From: Candidatus Hydrogenedentota bacterium
GTDB lineage: Bacteria; Hydrogenedentota; Hydrogenedentia; Hydrogenedentales; CAITNO01
Direction: 5' to 3'
Length of the DNA: 61,212 bases
Assembly: GCA_012730045.1 (NCBI GenBank)
Contig: JAAYBR010000032.1
Coordinates: forward strand, 1-61,212
Shown here: positions 8,882 to 16,984 of the stretch, in pieces
Numbering within the stretch: the first letter of the stretch is position 1
Layout of the letters: each line of letters begins with the position of its first letter
The notes under the pieces: generated by a model
What the model saw: the letters and a program-made list of their open reading frames with translations, nothing else
The model's database searches: none
Told to the model about the DNA's origin: nothing
Translations under genes and position numbers: made by a program

Positions 8882-8911
8882 TTGACATGTTCCGGGTTCA
8901 TGCGCCACAAT
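8882..8911 (+). promoter_or_regulatory. Sigma-70-type promoter for the second radical SAM gene
   Basis: A perfect TTGACA (8882-8887) is followed after 18 bp by CACAAT (8906-8911), about 55 bp before the GTG start at 8967. It is the best -35 box in the window and lies just outside the left direct repeat. Confidence 0.55.
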
Positions 8912-8966
8912 GCAAATCCGCCGTGGAGCAGCGTTTCGGGCTTTTCGGCAGTCAGGAGGCTCTTCT

Positions 8967-10400
8967 GTGAATCGTCTGCGTGTGTTTCTCGCCATCGCGG
9001 CCAAGCCCGTGTTTCTGCTCCCGCAAGTGGCCCCCCCGATGGGCCTGCTCTATCTGGCGGCGTATCTGCGCGAGAAGTTTGACACCGACATCCGCATCGT
9101 CAACCAGCGGAAGGACAACTGTTCGGTTGAAGAGCTCGCAAAGCACGCCGTGGACTTCGGGGCGGACGTGGTGGGCATCAGCGCCCTGACGCCCTCGGCG
9201 CACGAGGTTCCCCCCCTGACCTGCATGATTCGGAAGGGTCTTCCCAACGCCCTGATTGTGCTTGGCGGCCCGAATGTCACGGCTTCGGGCGCCGACGCGA
9301 TGGCGGGCACGGAGGCGGACGCCGCCGTGTCGGGGGAGGGGGAGCTGACCTTGGAGGCGCTGATAAACGCATGGTTCGACGGCGGCAGGGACCTGAGCAA
9401 AATACCAAACCTGATGTGGCGCGCCCCGGACGGCTCTGTGGTGAGGAATCCCGGCGAGACGCCCCTCGTAGAGGACCTGGACTCGCTTCCGTTTCCGGCC
9501 TATGACCTCATAGACATGAAAGACTACTGGAAGTCCCTGTCGTTCACGCCGATCCCGCACCGGAAGTACATTTCGCTGTTCACAAGCCGGGGCTGCCCCT
9601 ACAAGTGCATCTATTGCCACCGCGTGTTCGAGAAACGCTTCCGCGCCCATTCGGCCGGGCGCGTCGTTGACGAGATAGAGCACTATGTCAAGACCTACGG
9701 CATAGACACGGTGGAGATACTGGACGATGTGTTCAATCTTGACAACCGGCGCGTGATCGAGATCGCCGAGCTCATGAACCGGCGCAACATCAAGGTGCAC
9801 ATCACCGCGCCAAACGGGGTCCGCGCAGACATCTTCAAAGAGGAGACGATGGACGCGCTGGTCGGGGCCGGACTGGATTTCTGCTCGTTCGCCCTCGAGT
9901 CGGGCTCGCCGCGCATCCAGGAGCTCATGGGGAAGCGGCTGAACATCCCGAAGTTCCTGCAGACCATGGAATGGGCGAGCCGCCGGGGCGTGTTCGTCCA
10001 CTGCTTCAACATGCTGGGCTTTCCAACGGAGACGGCGGAGGAGATGCAGCAGACCATTGACGTGTGCCTCAATTCCAAGACGCACACCGCATCCTTCTTC
10101 ACCGTGACGCCGTATCCGGGAACCGCGCTTTACCGCCTGGCCATGGAAACCGTGCCCGAAAGGATGACCGCCCTGGATTACCGCGACATAGAGTTGTCCA
10201 ACGTGCGCATCAACCTGTCGGCGGTTCCGGACAACGTTCTGTTCGCCTATCAGCGCAAAGCCCAGCGGACTTTTTACATGCGGCCGTCCCGCATATGGCG
10301 CATCCTTCGGGACCATCCGCAGCGGACCTCCCTGCTGGGGTACGGCATGCAGTTCCTGCTGCGTGCGAACAAGCAATTGCTTGGCGGCGGCGGTTCATAG
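8967..10400 (+). CDS. B12-binding-domain radical SAM protein, second copy type
   Basis: The protein has 477 residues. The GTG at 8967 is chosen because AGGAGG lies 7 nt upstream. The N-terminal half follows the cobalamin-binding pattern (PPMGLLYLAAYLRE, LGGPNVTA, VSGEGELTLEAL), then comes a radical SAM core with TSRGCPYKCIYC (Cys-x3-Cys-x2-Cys). It is distinct from the gene at 4963-6369, with longer spacing and a different C-terminus. Base composition is visibly less GC-rich than its neighbours, with more A/T-ending codons, and it is bracketed by 185-bp direct repeats, which suggests arrival by insertion or duplication. The substrate is unknown; methylation or rearrangement of a lipid or cofactor is plausible. 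Confidence 0.85.
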   Translation: MNRLRVFLAIAAKPVFLLPQVAPPMGLLYLAAYLREKFDTDIRIVNQRKDNCSVEELAKHAVDFGADVVGISALTPSAHEVPPLTCMIRKGLPNALIVLGGPNVTASGADAMAGTEADAAVSGEGELTLEALINAWFDGGRDLSKIPNLMWRAPDGSVVRNPGETPLVEDLDSLPFPAYDLIDMKDYWKSLSFTPIPHRKYISLFTSRGCPYKCIYCHRVFEKRFRAHSAGRVVDEIEHYVKTYGIDTVEILDDVFNLDNRRVIEIAELMNRRNIKVHITAPNGVRADIFKEETMDALVGAGLDFCSFALESGSPRIQELMGKRLNIPKFLQTMEWASRRGVFVHCFNMLGFPTETAEEMQQTIDVCLNSKTHTASFFTVTPYPGTALYRLAMETVPERMTALDYRDIELSNVRINLSAVPDNVLFAYQRKAQRTFYMRPSRIWRILRDHPQRTSLLGYGMQFLLRANKQLLGGGGS

Positions 10401-10422
10401 CCGGAGCGCGCGGCGGAACCCG

Positions 10423-10605
10423 GCCCCCCGGTGGGAAGCCGGACCGGGCTCTGCCATCCGACTGATCGGTCGGATCCGTCGGATCGGTCGGAGGAGTCCT
10501 CTCCCCTACTCCGCCCCCTCCACCTCCCCCGCCTGCGCGTGCAGCCATTCCTCGAGGTTCGTGTAGCCGTCGCGGTCGTCGTCGGCGCCGGGGGCCGGCG
10601 GCAGC
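10423..10605. repeat. Direct repeat, right copy, overlapping the PL1 gene 3' end
   Basis: This copy aligns with 8648-8833. Its right part is the functional 3' end of the PL1 gene (last 30 or so codons) and its left part is the convergent intergenic region with the nonamers GATCGGTCG and GATCCGTCG. It has one substitution in the 16-bp palindrome (CCGACTGATCGGTCGG). Its position between convergent genes would suit a bidirectional terminator. Confidence 0.8.
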
Positions 10606-11897
10606 TCCAGCGGACGGCGCGTGGCGGCGTCCTGGGGCATGCCGCCGACCTGCTCCTGGCTGTCAATAATGCGCCCCGCGCCGGTGCGGACCTCGTCCAC
10701 GACCCGGGTGTCCACCGCGTCGCGGTCCGCCGGGCGCGCGCCCGCATGGGCCAGCACCCAGTCCGCCACCGTGGCGGCGGGGCGCACAGTGAGCGGGGAA
10801 ACGCGCACCGGTGAGTCCTCCAGCCGCGCGAGGTTCACACGCCGGGTGGACCAGGCCCACTCGCCCCATTCGGCGCGGCCCGGGCACAGGTTGTCGAACA
10901 TGCCCACGACGGCCGTGCGCTGGGTGTGGACGTGCACCGTGACCAGGGGCACCCCGCGGCGCGTGTCCGGTCCCGGTTTTAGCACGTTGCCCATGAACGC
11001 CGTGAGGGAGGGGCCGGACGAATTGTAGTCGCCGACGTGCATCGCGTTGCGGCGCGGGTTGTAGACCAGGTTGTTGACCACCAGCGCGCTGACGTCGCCC
11101 TTCACATAGGGGTTGCGCTCGTCGTTGTGCGCGAAGAGGCACCCGGCGACGGCGATCCGCCGGCCGTGGTCGCCCAGGAGCAGGCCCTTGGAATGCTCGC
11201 CCTCCGGGTGGATGGAGTGCGACAGGTTCTCCGAGAAAATGCAGCCGCTGAAGGTCACATCGCGCACGCCCGCGCCCCAGTGGCTCGCGCCCTCGTCCAC
11301 CGCCCAGCCCACCGAGCAGTGGTCCACCACCACGTTGAACGCCTGACCGTCCCCGCCCGGATAGACCGACAGGCCGTCGCGGGCGTCCCCCGGCGGGCCG
11401 GGCATCCGGTCGCCCACGCGGATGCGCAGATGCCGCACCAGCGCGTCGTGCGTGGCGATGACCAGCCCCGCCCCCGTCAGCGTGATCCCCGGCGGGGGCG
11501 CGGTCTCGCCCGCCACGGTCACAAAGGGGTGCGGGATGGTCAGCGGCTCCGACAGGCGGATGACCCCGCCCGCCTCGAACACCACCACGCGCGGCCCCGG
11601 CGTCTCCAAAGCGGCGCGCAGCGTGCCGGGCCCGGCGGACTCCAGCGACGTGACGCGCAGCACCGCGCCACCGCGCCCGGCGGGCGTGTCCGTGCCGAAA
11701 CCCTCCGCGCCGGGAAACACGGGCAGCGCGCCCGACAGGTCGCGCACGGCGTCCCGCAGCCCGGGCGACCCCGCCAAGTTCGGCGGAAACACCAGCGACG
11801 GCACCACGAGCAGCGCGGCCATCCCCGCCGCCGCGAGAACGCCCAGAACTGTCAGCACCCGTTTGCCAGTCACTCTGTTCTCTCCCATGGTGGTCAT
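10506..11897 (-). CDS. Secreted right-handed beta-helix lyase, PL1 pectate lyase-like
   Basis: The protein has 463 residues. An N-terminal hydrophobic segment (about 13-35) is a signal peptide or anchor. The family opening PVFPGAEGFG, then GRGGAVLRVTSLE and GPGTLRAAL, is typical of PL1-type pectate lyases, followed by parallel beta-helix coils (VVVDHCSVGW, DVTFSGCIFSEN). The C-terminus DDDRDGYTNLEEW is a calcium-loop-like tail common in such lyases. The expected role is cleavage of polygalacturonan outside the cytoplasm. The start may be the ATG at 11897 or 11888; an 18-bp palindrome abuts it. The catalytic Arg cannot be assigned from sequence alone, so activity remains inferred. Confidence 0.75.
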   Translation of the reverse strand: MTTMGENRVTGKRVLTVLGVLAAAGMAALLVVPSLVFPPNLAGSPGLRDAVRDLSGALPVFPGAEGFGTDTPAGRGGAVLRVTSLESAGPGTLRAALETPGPRVVVFEAGGVIRLSEPLTIPHPFVTVAGETAPPPGITLTGAGLVIATHDALVRHLRIRVGDRMPGPPGDARDGLSVYPGGDGQAFNVVVDHCSVGWAVDEGASHWGAGVRDVTFSGCIFSENLSHSIHPEGEHSKGLLLGDHGRRIAVAGCLFAHNDERNPYVKGDVSALVVNNLVYNPRRNAMHVGDYNSSGPSLTAFMGNVLKPGPDTRRGVPLVTVHVHTQRTAVVGMFDNLCPGRAEWGEWAWSTRRVNLARLEDSPVRVSPLTVRPAATVADWVLAHAGARPADRDAVDTRVVDEVRTGAGRIIDSQEQVGGMPQDAATRRPLELPPAPGADDDRDGYTNLEEWLHAQAGEVEGAE

Positions 11898-11914
11898 TCC
11901 GTGCCGGCACGGAA
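11897..11914. promoter_or_regulatory. 18-bp perfect palindrome at the lyase start codon
   Basis: TTCCGTGCCGGCACGGAA is a perfect palindrome whose last base is the A of the first ATG of the lyase gene. It could be an operator or, in RNA, a hairpin occluding initiation at 11897, in which case the ATG at 11888 might be used. Confidence 0.4.
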
Positions 11915-12061
11915 GGCGGATGTGGGGCGGCGTTTCGAACGCAGACCGTCAGCTTAACAGGGGAAAGCCCTTCGGTCAACCGAGAGGAAACTCCGCCAAG
12001 AACGACCTCAAGCAACCGGTCGGAGGAGGTGGGAAGCAAGGAATTTCAAAGAACCACGGCG

Positions 12062-12994
12062 TCAAGTGGTGACTTTAATCCGCAGGCTTGGGTCAGTTTC
12101 GTGTTCCTCGATGATTTTGTTGTACTCCGCAACAAGCTGGGCGGCCGTGGCTTTCCTTCCGGCACCGCCGAACTTCCCAATTTCATAGAGATTTCCCGCC
12201 AGGAACTGCTCCGCCTCGAAAACGTCCACCCGGTCCGCAATGCCTTCCAGCTCCGCCTGCCCTTCCGCCATCGCCGCGCCCTTTGCCGTGGTGATGATCA
12301 CGGGTTTGAGGCCGTTGGCCAGATTCTTATCGCATTTCTGCATCAGGGCTTCCGATGGCAGCATCGTGACATGTATCGCCACATCCTCAACGATGAAATC
12401 TCCGGGCCTTCCAGAAGGATCATCCGCCACGCTGGCCCCATGGTGTTCAACTCCGGCAGGCAAAAGAAGCGTCAGTTTTGCCCCGACAAGATGCTGGAGC
12501 ATGGTTCCCGCGAAGGTGGTTCCCGGAAACTGCGACTGTCTCTTCTGTGCCTGGGCCAGCAAATCCCTTACCACCGCCCGCAGCGACTTCGACGTGTCAT
12601 AGTTCAGAAAGAACGGCCCCGCCGCAAAAAATGCCCTCACCCGTTGAACCCACCACTCTTCAATGAATGTGAGATCAGCCTCTTTCTTCGAGTGCAGGTT
12701 GTTCAGAAAGGCAACATACTTTTTCATGTTGCCGACGCTTCCGCGGCTTGTCCTTCCACCCTCTTCGGCCAGTGTCCGGATGATGCCGTGGTCCTTTAAA
12801 ATGGACTGCACCGCCGCCTTTCCCAGCCCCGCGACCTGCCCCCCGGCATCGGTAAGAAGCTCGTCAGGTGCCAGGGGTAGTCCCACGTCCCGCGCGTGCC
12901 GGGTGACCACTAGGGCCACACACAGCGGCCCTTTCCCCCTCATTCCTTCTTTTTCCGCGAATTCCCGCAGCCTCTTGTCCAGATTCACATTCAC
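12062..12994 (-). CDS. DUF4928-like protein, probable restriction endonuclease
   Basis: The protein has 310 residues. The GTG at 12994 is preceded by GGGGAG at 8 nt; its N-terminus is NVNLDKRLREFAEKEG. The sequence resembles the DUF4928-type proteins encoded beside cytosine methyltransferases (GKGPLCVALVVTRHA, GLGKAAVQSILK, EEGGRTSRGSVGNMKKYVAF). A segment near residue 210, GDFIVEDVAIHVTM, has the strand pattern of PD-(D/E)xK nucleases but with His-Val-Thr where Glu-x-Lys is usual. It would cut the unmethylated target of the partner methylase. Base composition is lower in GC than the surroundings. The family name is from memory; the endonuclease role is inferred from context. Confidence 0.65.
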   Translation of the reverse strand: MNVNLDKRLREFAEKEGMRGKGPLCVALVVTRHARDVGLPLAPDELLTDAGGQVAGLGKAAVQSILKDHGIIRTLAEEGGRTSRGSVGNMKKYVAFLNNLHSKKEADLTFIEEWWVQRVRAFFAAGPFFLNYDTSKSLRAVVRDLLAQAQKRQSQFPGTTFAGTMLQHLVGAKLTLLLPAGVEHHGASVADDPSGRPGDFIVEDVAIHVTMLPSEALMQKCDKNLANGLKPVIITTAKGAAMAEGQAELEGIADRVDVFEAEQFLAGNLYEIGKFGGAGRKATAAQLVAEYNKIIEEHETDPSLRIKVTT

Positions 12995-14081
12995 ACTCGT
13001 TTCTCCCCGCGATGTCAGCCAGTGGGGCAAGTAAATGTTGTGACAGGTAGCGAACCACGGGGACGACAACCGCGTCCCCCATGGCCCTGTAGCCATCGTT
13101 GTAAGTGCCCGGAATCTTGTACCCCTCACGGACTCCCATCAGGGCGGCCGCCTCCCGAACGGTCAGCAGGCGTGTCCCAAGCTTGCCGTCACGCCTGATA
13201 ACCAGGAACTGCCGGCTGCTCCCCCCCTCCGGAGTGCGGAGACAACCCGCCACTCCGTCAAAACGCAGTTCCAACACCTGCCGTCCGTTGCGGACCCGTT
13301 TGTATCCTGGAAAAACGGACAGCCGCTTTTCATGCTCGATCTTCTTGCGATGCGTCTCCGGAACAAGCGCCAAGACATGGCTGCTCTTGTCTTCGACGTC
13401 CATCGGGGCGTCAAAATCAATCAAATCCTCCAGGGAGACCTTTCTGCGGGGGGGAGGCGGCAAGTGCCACCACACCCAGTCCTTCAGTCCCTTCGCGGCG
13501 TTTTGCACCGGGCGGGGATGGCACCACGTTGGTCTCGCCGTCTCCATGCACCGGGTATCCACGTCACGCTTTACAGCGACCACAAACACCCGCTTGCGGG
13601 ACTGGGGCACCCAATGAACCGCGTCGAGAAGAAGCGCCCCAACCTTGTACCCCCTTTCGACCAGGGCATTGTGCAGCAGACGGTAATGCGCCCCTCCCTC
13701 CGCGGACACGAGTCCCGCGACGTTCTCCGCGGCCAGCACAGGGGGTCTGCGTTCGCCCATCTCATCCATGATGCGAAGCCAATGCCAGACCAAACCGCTT
13801 CTCTCCGCGGAGATGCCCCGCATATTGCCCGCCAGAGAAAGGTCCTGGCAGGGGAAACTGGCCCAAGACAGCTCCGCTTCCGGCAGACGCTCGCCCTTAA
13901 CACCCTCAATGGGCCCCAGCGTGAACGCCTTCCAGGAATGGTTGGCGCAGAAGACTGCGGCCTTTTTCTCGCAGATGTCATTTGCCCAGATCGTCGCAAA
14001 AAACGGACTCAGGCCCTCGGAAACGAGACCGCTCCCCGCGAAGAAATCCAACGCGGTTCTGCTGTTTCCCACTTCGCTCAT
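12864..14081 (-). CDS. DNA (cytosine-5) methyltransferase
   Basis: The protein has 405 residues. Motif I is LDFFAGSGLVSEGL, motif IV ASFPCQDLSLAG with the catalytic Cys78, motif VI AENVAGLV, motif VIII QSRKRVFVV, and the late motif GYRAMGDAVVVPVV. It transfers methyl from SAM to C5 of cytosine in a specific site, protecting DNA from the adjacent nuclease; the site is unknown. The last 45 or so codons overlap the start of the nuclease gene by 131 nt in another frame and are low-complexity, beyond the conserved fold, so the overlap may come from a missing earlier stop. Upstream initiation signals are weak. GC is lower than in the neighbours, suggesting horizontal transfer. Confidence 0.93.
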   Translation of the reverse strand: MSEVGNSRTALDFFAGSGLVSEGLSPFFATIWANDICEKKAAVFCANHSWKAFTLGPIEGVKGERLPEAELSWASFPCQDLSLAGNMRGISAERSGLVWHWLRIMDEMGERRPPVLAAENVAGLVSAEGGAHYRLLHNALVERGYKVGALLLDAVHWVPQSRKRVFVVAVKRDVDTRCMETARPTWCHPRPVQNAAKGLKDWVWWHLPPPPRRKVSLEDLIDFDAPMDVEDKSSHVLALVPETHRKKIEHEKRLSVFPGYKRVRNGRQVLELRFDGVAGCLRTPEGGSSRQFLVIRRDGKLGTRLLTVREAAALMGVREGYKIPGTYNDGYRAMGDAVVVPVVRYLSQHLLAPLADIAGRNECECESGQEAAGIRGKRRNEGERAAVCGPSGHPARAGRGTTPGT

Positions 14082-14223
14082 GCCAAGATGCTTTCTGCGG
14101 CCTTGCCGCTGTCAATCCGGACGCTGCACACTGTCGGGTGCCGCCATGAAGCTTGGCCCCGGCTTCCGCTCCCAATATATCACATGGCAGGGCTGGGCAC
14201 CCCGTGAGCGCGGGTGCGTGCCG

Positions 14224-14284
14224 AATTATAAGGAGTTTACGGAGTTTATCGAAAAAACCTAAACTCGCTAAACTCCTTATAATT
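14224..14284. repeat. AT-rich nonamer dyad (long hairpin)
   Basis: Arms 14224-14239 (AATTATAAGGAGTTTA) and 14269-14284 are perfect 16-bp inverted repeats. After a 2x2 mismatch a further 7 bp (14242-14248 with 14260-14266) pairs, leaving an 11-nt loop. Within each arm the sequence repeats with a 9-bp period (GGAGTTTAC, GGAGTTTAT). The AT-rich composition stands out in this genome. It lies downstream of the GH36 gene and upstream of the methyltransferase gene, both on the minus strand, where it could act as a terminator. Confidence 0.85.
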
Positions 14285-14346
14285 CCAGAAGCCGGAAGGC
14301 TGGCCCGGAGGGCGGGTTTCTATGTAACCTGCTGCCAATAAGTCGG

Positions 14347-16827
14347 TTACTTTGGTTTGTTTCCCTCGTACATGAACACCCTGGCCGACGGTCGTTCGGG
14401 CAGGAGGAGGGGAAGCCCCTGCTCCGTGAGGGCGCGGCCGGTCAGGGACTGGGATTCTCCGGTGTCGAGGTCGGTGACGGTGTAGGCCGCCGCCGGGTCG
14501 AGGCCCCGGAGGGGGACGCGCGCGGATTCGTAGATGCTTTCCGTGCGGCGGAAGGCGCGGACCACGCCGCCGCCCAGGTCCGGACGGTCGAACTGGAGGA
14601 CCATCCAGGCGTTCTCCTCGCGGGTGTACGGGGTCAGGGGATGGAAATCGCCGAGGAGGTAGGGCGCGATGCGCCGGTGTTCGGCGGTCATCTTCCGCAG
14701 AAGCGCAAAATCGGTTTTCTCCACGCCGGCGGCGGCGGGGCCGAAGGACATCTCGGGGGCCATGCTGCTGCGCCACCAGTAGGCGTCGTGGTCGTAGATG
14801 ACGCCCGTGCCGTGGTAGGGGATCCACAGGGACAGGCCGTAGCTGAGGCACTGCTGGCCCGCCTCGGACCAGTACCAGTCGCTGCGGAGCAGGGGCACGG
14901 CGCGGCGGAGGGTCTCCAGGTCGTTGCGGCGGCCGCCGGAGGCGCAGGAGTCAATGAACATGTCCGGCCGCCGCGCGCGCAGGGCGTCCCAGTAGGCGAG
15001 GTAGCCCTCGACGTGCCGGATCTCCGTGAGGCCCCGCCGGTCCTCCGTGTCGGCGCCGCGCCAGAAGGGCAGCGGGTCCATGTTGAAGTCCTGCCGGTAG
15101 TGGTCAATGCCCTCCGCGTCCATGAGCCCGGCGACATGGTCCGTCAGCCATTCGCGGCAGGCGGGGTTGCCCAGGTCGAGGAGCCCGCCCTTCCGGCCGC
15201 CGTGGACCCATTCCGGACGCTCGTCGGCCAGCCAGGTGCCCGCGTGGACCCGTTCCGGCTCGAACCACACCAGCACGGACTTCCCGTGGGCGTGGACCAG
15301 GTCGCTGAGTTCGCGCAGGCCGCCGGGAAAGCGCCCCCGGTCCACCTCCCAGGTGCCGGTCTTGGGCCAGCCGGGGCCGTCGCAGGGGTACCATCCCGCG
15401 TCCTGCCACCAGCAGGTGAAGTCCACCTGCTCCGCCAGATGCCGCTCGATAAAGGCGCGCTCGGAGGCCGCCACGGTCATGAGGCCCGGGTAGTAGTTCC
15501 CGTTGCAGAGCGACCGCATCGGCGCCAGCGGCCTGCCGCCGGGGGCGGGGGTGTTGTGCGCCAGCATCCACGCGCGCCAGACGTTCTGCGCGCGGAGCCA
15601 GTCGCCCGTGTAGAACTGAAGCACCACCAGCGGCCCGCGCACCGCCTCGCCGGGGTGCAGGATGAAGTGCGCGTCCTCCTGCCCGCCGGAAATCCGGAGC
15701 GTCTCCCCGTCGTCGCGGGTGAAGTCCGCCGCCCACTGCCCGGGCCAGCCCAGCGCGCAGATCACGCCCCCGCCGCCCCACGCGATGTTGAACCCGGGGA
15801 AGACCTCCTGCGTGGGGCGGCCGCCCGTGCAGGCGAGGCGGACGCGCTCCTTCGGCGGCAGCGGCGTCTCCAGGGGCTCATAGCTGGCGCTGGTGCAGTT
15901 GTCGCCGCGGATGCCGCGCATCAGGAACTCGCTGTGCGGGTCGCGGCGGAACGCCGTGTCCACGGCCCGGACATTCTCCAGCAGCGGCGTGTCCGCCGCG
16001 CCGGTGTTCCGGAAATGCAGCGTCCACTCCACCGTGGGGAAGTCGAGATACCGCACCCCGTCGCAGCGGACCTCCAGCCCCGTCTCCGGGTCCGTCCAGG
16101 TGGCGGTGTGGCGCGCGCGGCGCGCGTCCGGCGCCTCCGTGGCGCGGGTCACCGTCCACGACGGCAGCAGGTCCGCCGACGCCTTCCCGCCGCAGGTGAA
16201 CGAGAAGAACGGCGCGCCGTCGAAGCCCGGCGCGGTGCGGTCGCGCAGGGGCAGGTCGCCCAGTCCCACCACGGACCCGTCGGCGCACACCACCCGCGCG
16301 TCCGCCCAGTCCCCCTGGTCGCAGGCGTTGCCGTCGCCGCCGTCGCCGAGGCCCAGCGTGAAGACCCGCGCGCCGCCCAGGTCCGCCGACACCTCCGCCG
16401 CGGGCCCGGCCTCCGTAAGCGTGCCCGACGTCCACACCGTGCGGTCCCCCACGGAAACCGCAAACACAACGCTGCCCCTGCCGCCCGAAGTCTGGTCGTT
16501 CCCGTCCACCCCCACGACGGCCTCCAGCCGCGCGGCGGGCCGGTCCAGCGTCACCCGCAGCGCCCCCGGCGCGTGGCAGTACAGCCCCCGGTCATGCCGC
16601 CGCACCCCGCCGTCCGCGCCGCGAAGGCACAGCGGTTTGCCTCCCCGTGTGTTCTGGTGCACGGGCCCGTAATTCCCCAGCACCTCAATGAACATGCCGG
16701 GGTCCGGCGCGGGCGCGCCGGCGAACTTCGCCGCCGCCCACTCCGCCGCCGTGGCCGTCTCCCCCGGCGCCGGGGCCGCCCCGTGGACCATGCACCCGAT
16801 GCCCAGTGCCGCAATGAATGCCAGCAT
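14347..16827 (-). CDS. Secreted alpha-galactosidase, NPCBM domain plus GH36
   Basis: The protein has 826 residues. The ATG at 16827 is chosen because GGGAGG lies 6 nt upstream and it begins a signal peptide (MLAFIAALGIGCMVHG). Residues about 30-195 form an NPCBM-type carbohydrate-binding domain (ADLGGARVFTLGLGDG, GDGNACDQGDWADARV). The GH36 barrel carries WWQDAGWYP, VWFEPERV, HYRQDFNM with the probable nucleophile Asp580, SCASGGRRNDLE, and LRSDWYW with the probable acid/base Asp650. It would release terminal alpha-galactose from galactosides or galactomannan in the periplasm or outside. A TATAAT on the minus strand at 16891-16886 lies about 60 bp upstream. The distinction from alpha-N-acetylgalactosaminidase is not certain. 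Confidence 0.88.
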   Translation of the reverse strand: MLAFIAALGIGCMVHGAAPAPGETATAAEWAAAKFAGAPAPDPGMFIEVLGNYGPVHQNTRGGKPLCLRGADGGVRRHDRGLYCHAPGALRVTLDRPAARLEAVVGVDGNDQTSGGRGSVVFAVSVGDRTVWTSGTLTEAGPAAEVSADLGGARVFTLGLGDGGDGNACDQGDWADARVVCADGSVVGLGDLPLRDRTAPGFDGAPFFSFTCGGKASADLLPSWTVTRATEAPDARRARHTATWTDPETGLEVRCDGVRYLDFPTVEWTLHFRNTGAADTPLLENVRAVDTAFRRDPHSEFLMRGIRGDNCTSASYEPLETPLPPKERVRLACTGGRPTQEVFPGFNIAWGGGGVICALGWPGQWAADFTRDDGETLRISGGQEDAHFILHPGEAVRGPLVVLQFYTGDWLRAQNVWRAWMLAHNTPAPGGRPLAPMRSLCNGNYYPGLMTVAASERAFIERHLAEQVDFTCWWQDAGWYPCDGPGWPKTGTWEVDRGRFPGGLRELSDLVHAHGKSVLVWFEPERVHAGTWLADERPEWVHGGRKGGLLDLGNPACREWLTDHVAGLMDAEGIDHYRQDFNMDPLPFWRGADTEDRRGLTEIRHVEGYLAYWDALRARRPDMFIDSCASGGRRNDLETLRRAVPLLRSDWYWSEAGQQCLSYGLSLWIPYHGTGVIYDHDAYWWRSSMAPEMSFGPAAAGVEKTDFALLRKMTAEHRRIAPYLLGDFHPLTPYTREENAWMVLQFDRPDLGGGVVRAFRRTESIYESARVPLRGLDPAAAYTVTDLDTGESQSLTGRALTEQGLPLLLPERPSARVFMYEGNKPK

Positions 16828-16912
16828 GACCTGCCTCCCGTCCGGACGGCTTCCGCCCCGCGTCCGGGCAACCCGTCCGCACGCCATTATAGCCCGTGCG
16901 GGTCTGCCGTCC

Positions 16913-16942
16913 TTGCATCGCGGGCGGGGTTTTGGGGACAAT
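16913..16942 (+). promoter_or_regulatory. Sigma-70-type promoter for comM
   Basis: TTGCAT (16913-16918) is followed after 18 bp by GACAAT (16937-16942), about 43 bp before the comM start. It forms a divergent promoter region with the TATAAT of the GH36 gene at 16886-16891. Confidence 0.45.
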
Positions 16943-16984
16943 GCCGGGGATGCGCCCCTGCGGGCGCGGGGGAGGCTTCTCCGG

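Noticed and set aside
8616-8888. N-terminal extension of the uracil-DNA glycosylase into the repeat region
   Set aside because: The extra residues are Arg/Gly/Ala-rich translation of the nonamer repeat and the lyase remnant, and the ATG at 8615 has a proper ribosome-binding site.
12864-12994. Frameshift or sequencing error joining methyltransferase and nuclease
   Set aside because: Both proteins are complete: the methyltransferase has its last motif before the overlap and the nuclease has a good GTG start with a ribosome-binding site. A simple overlap explains the data.
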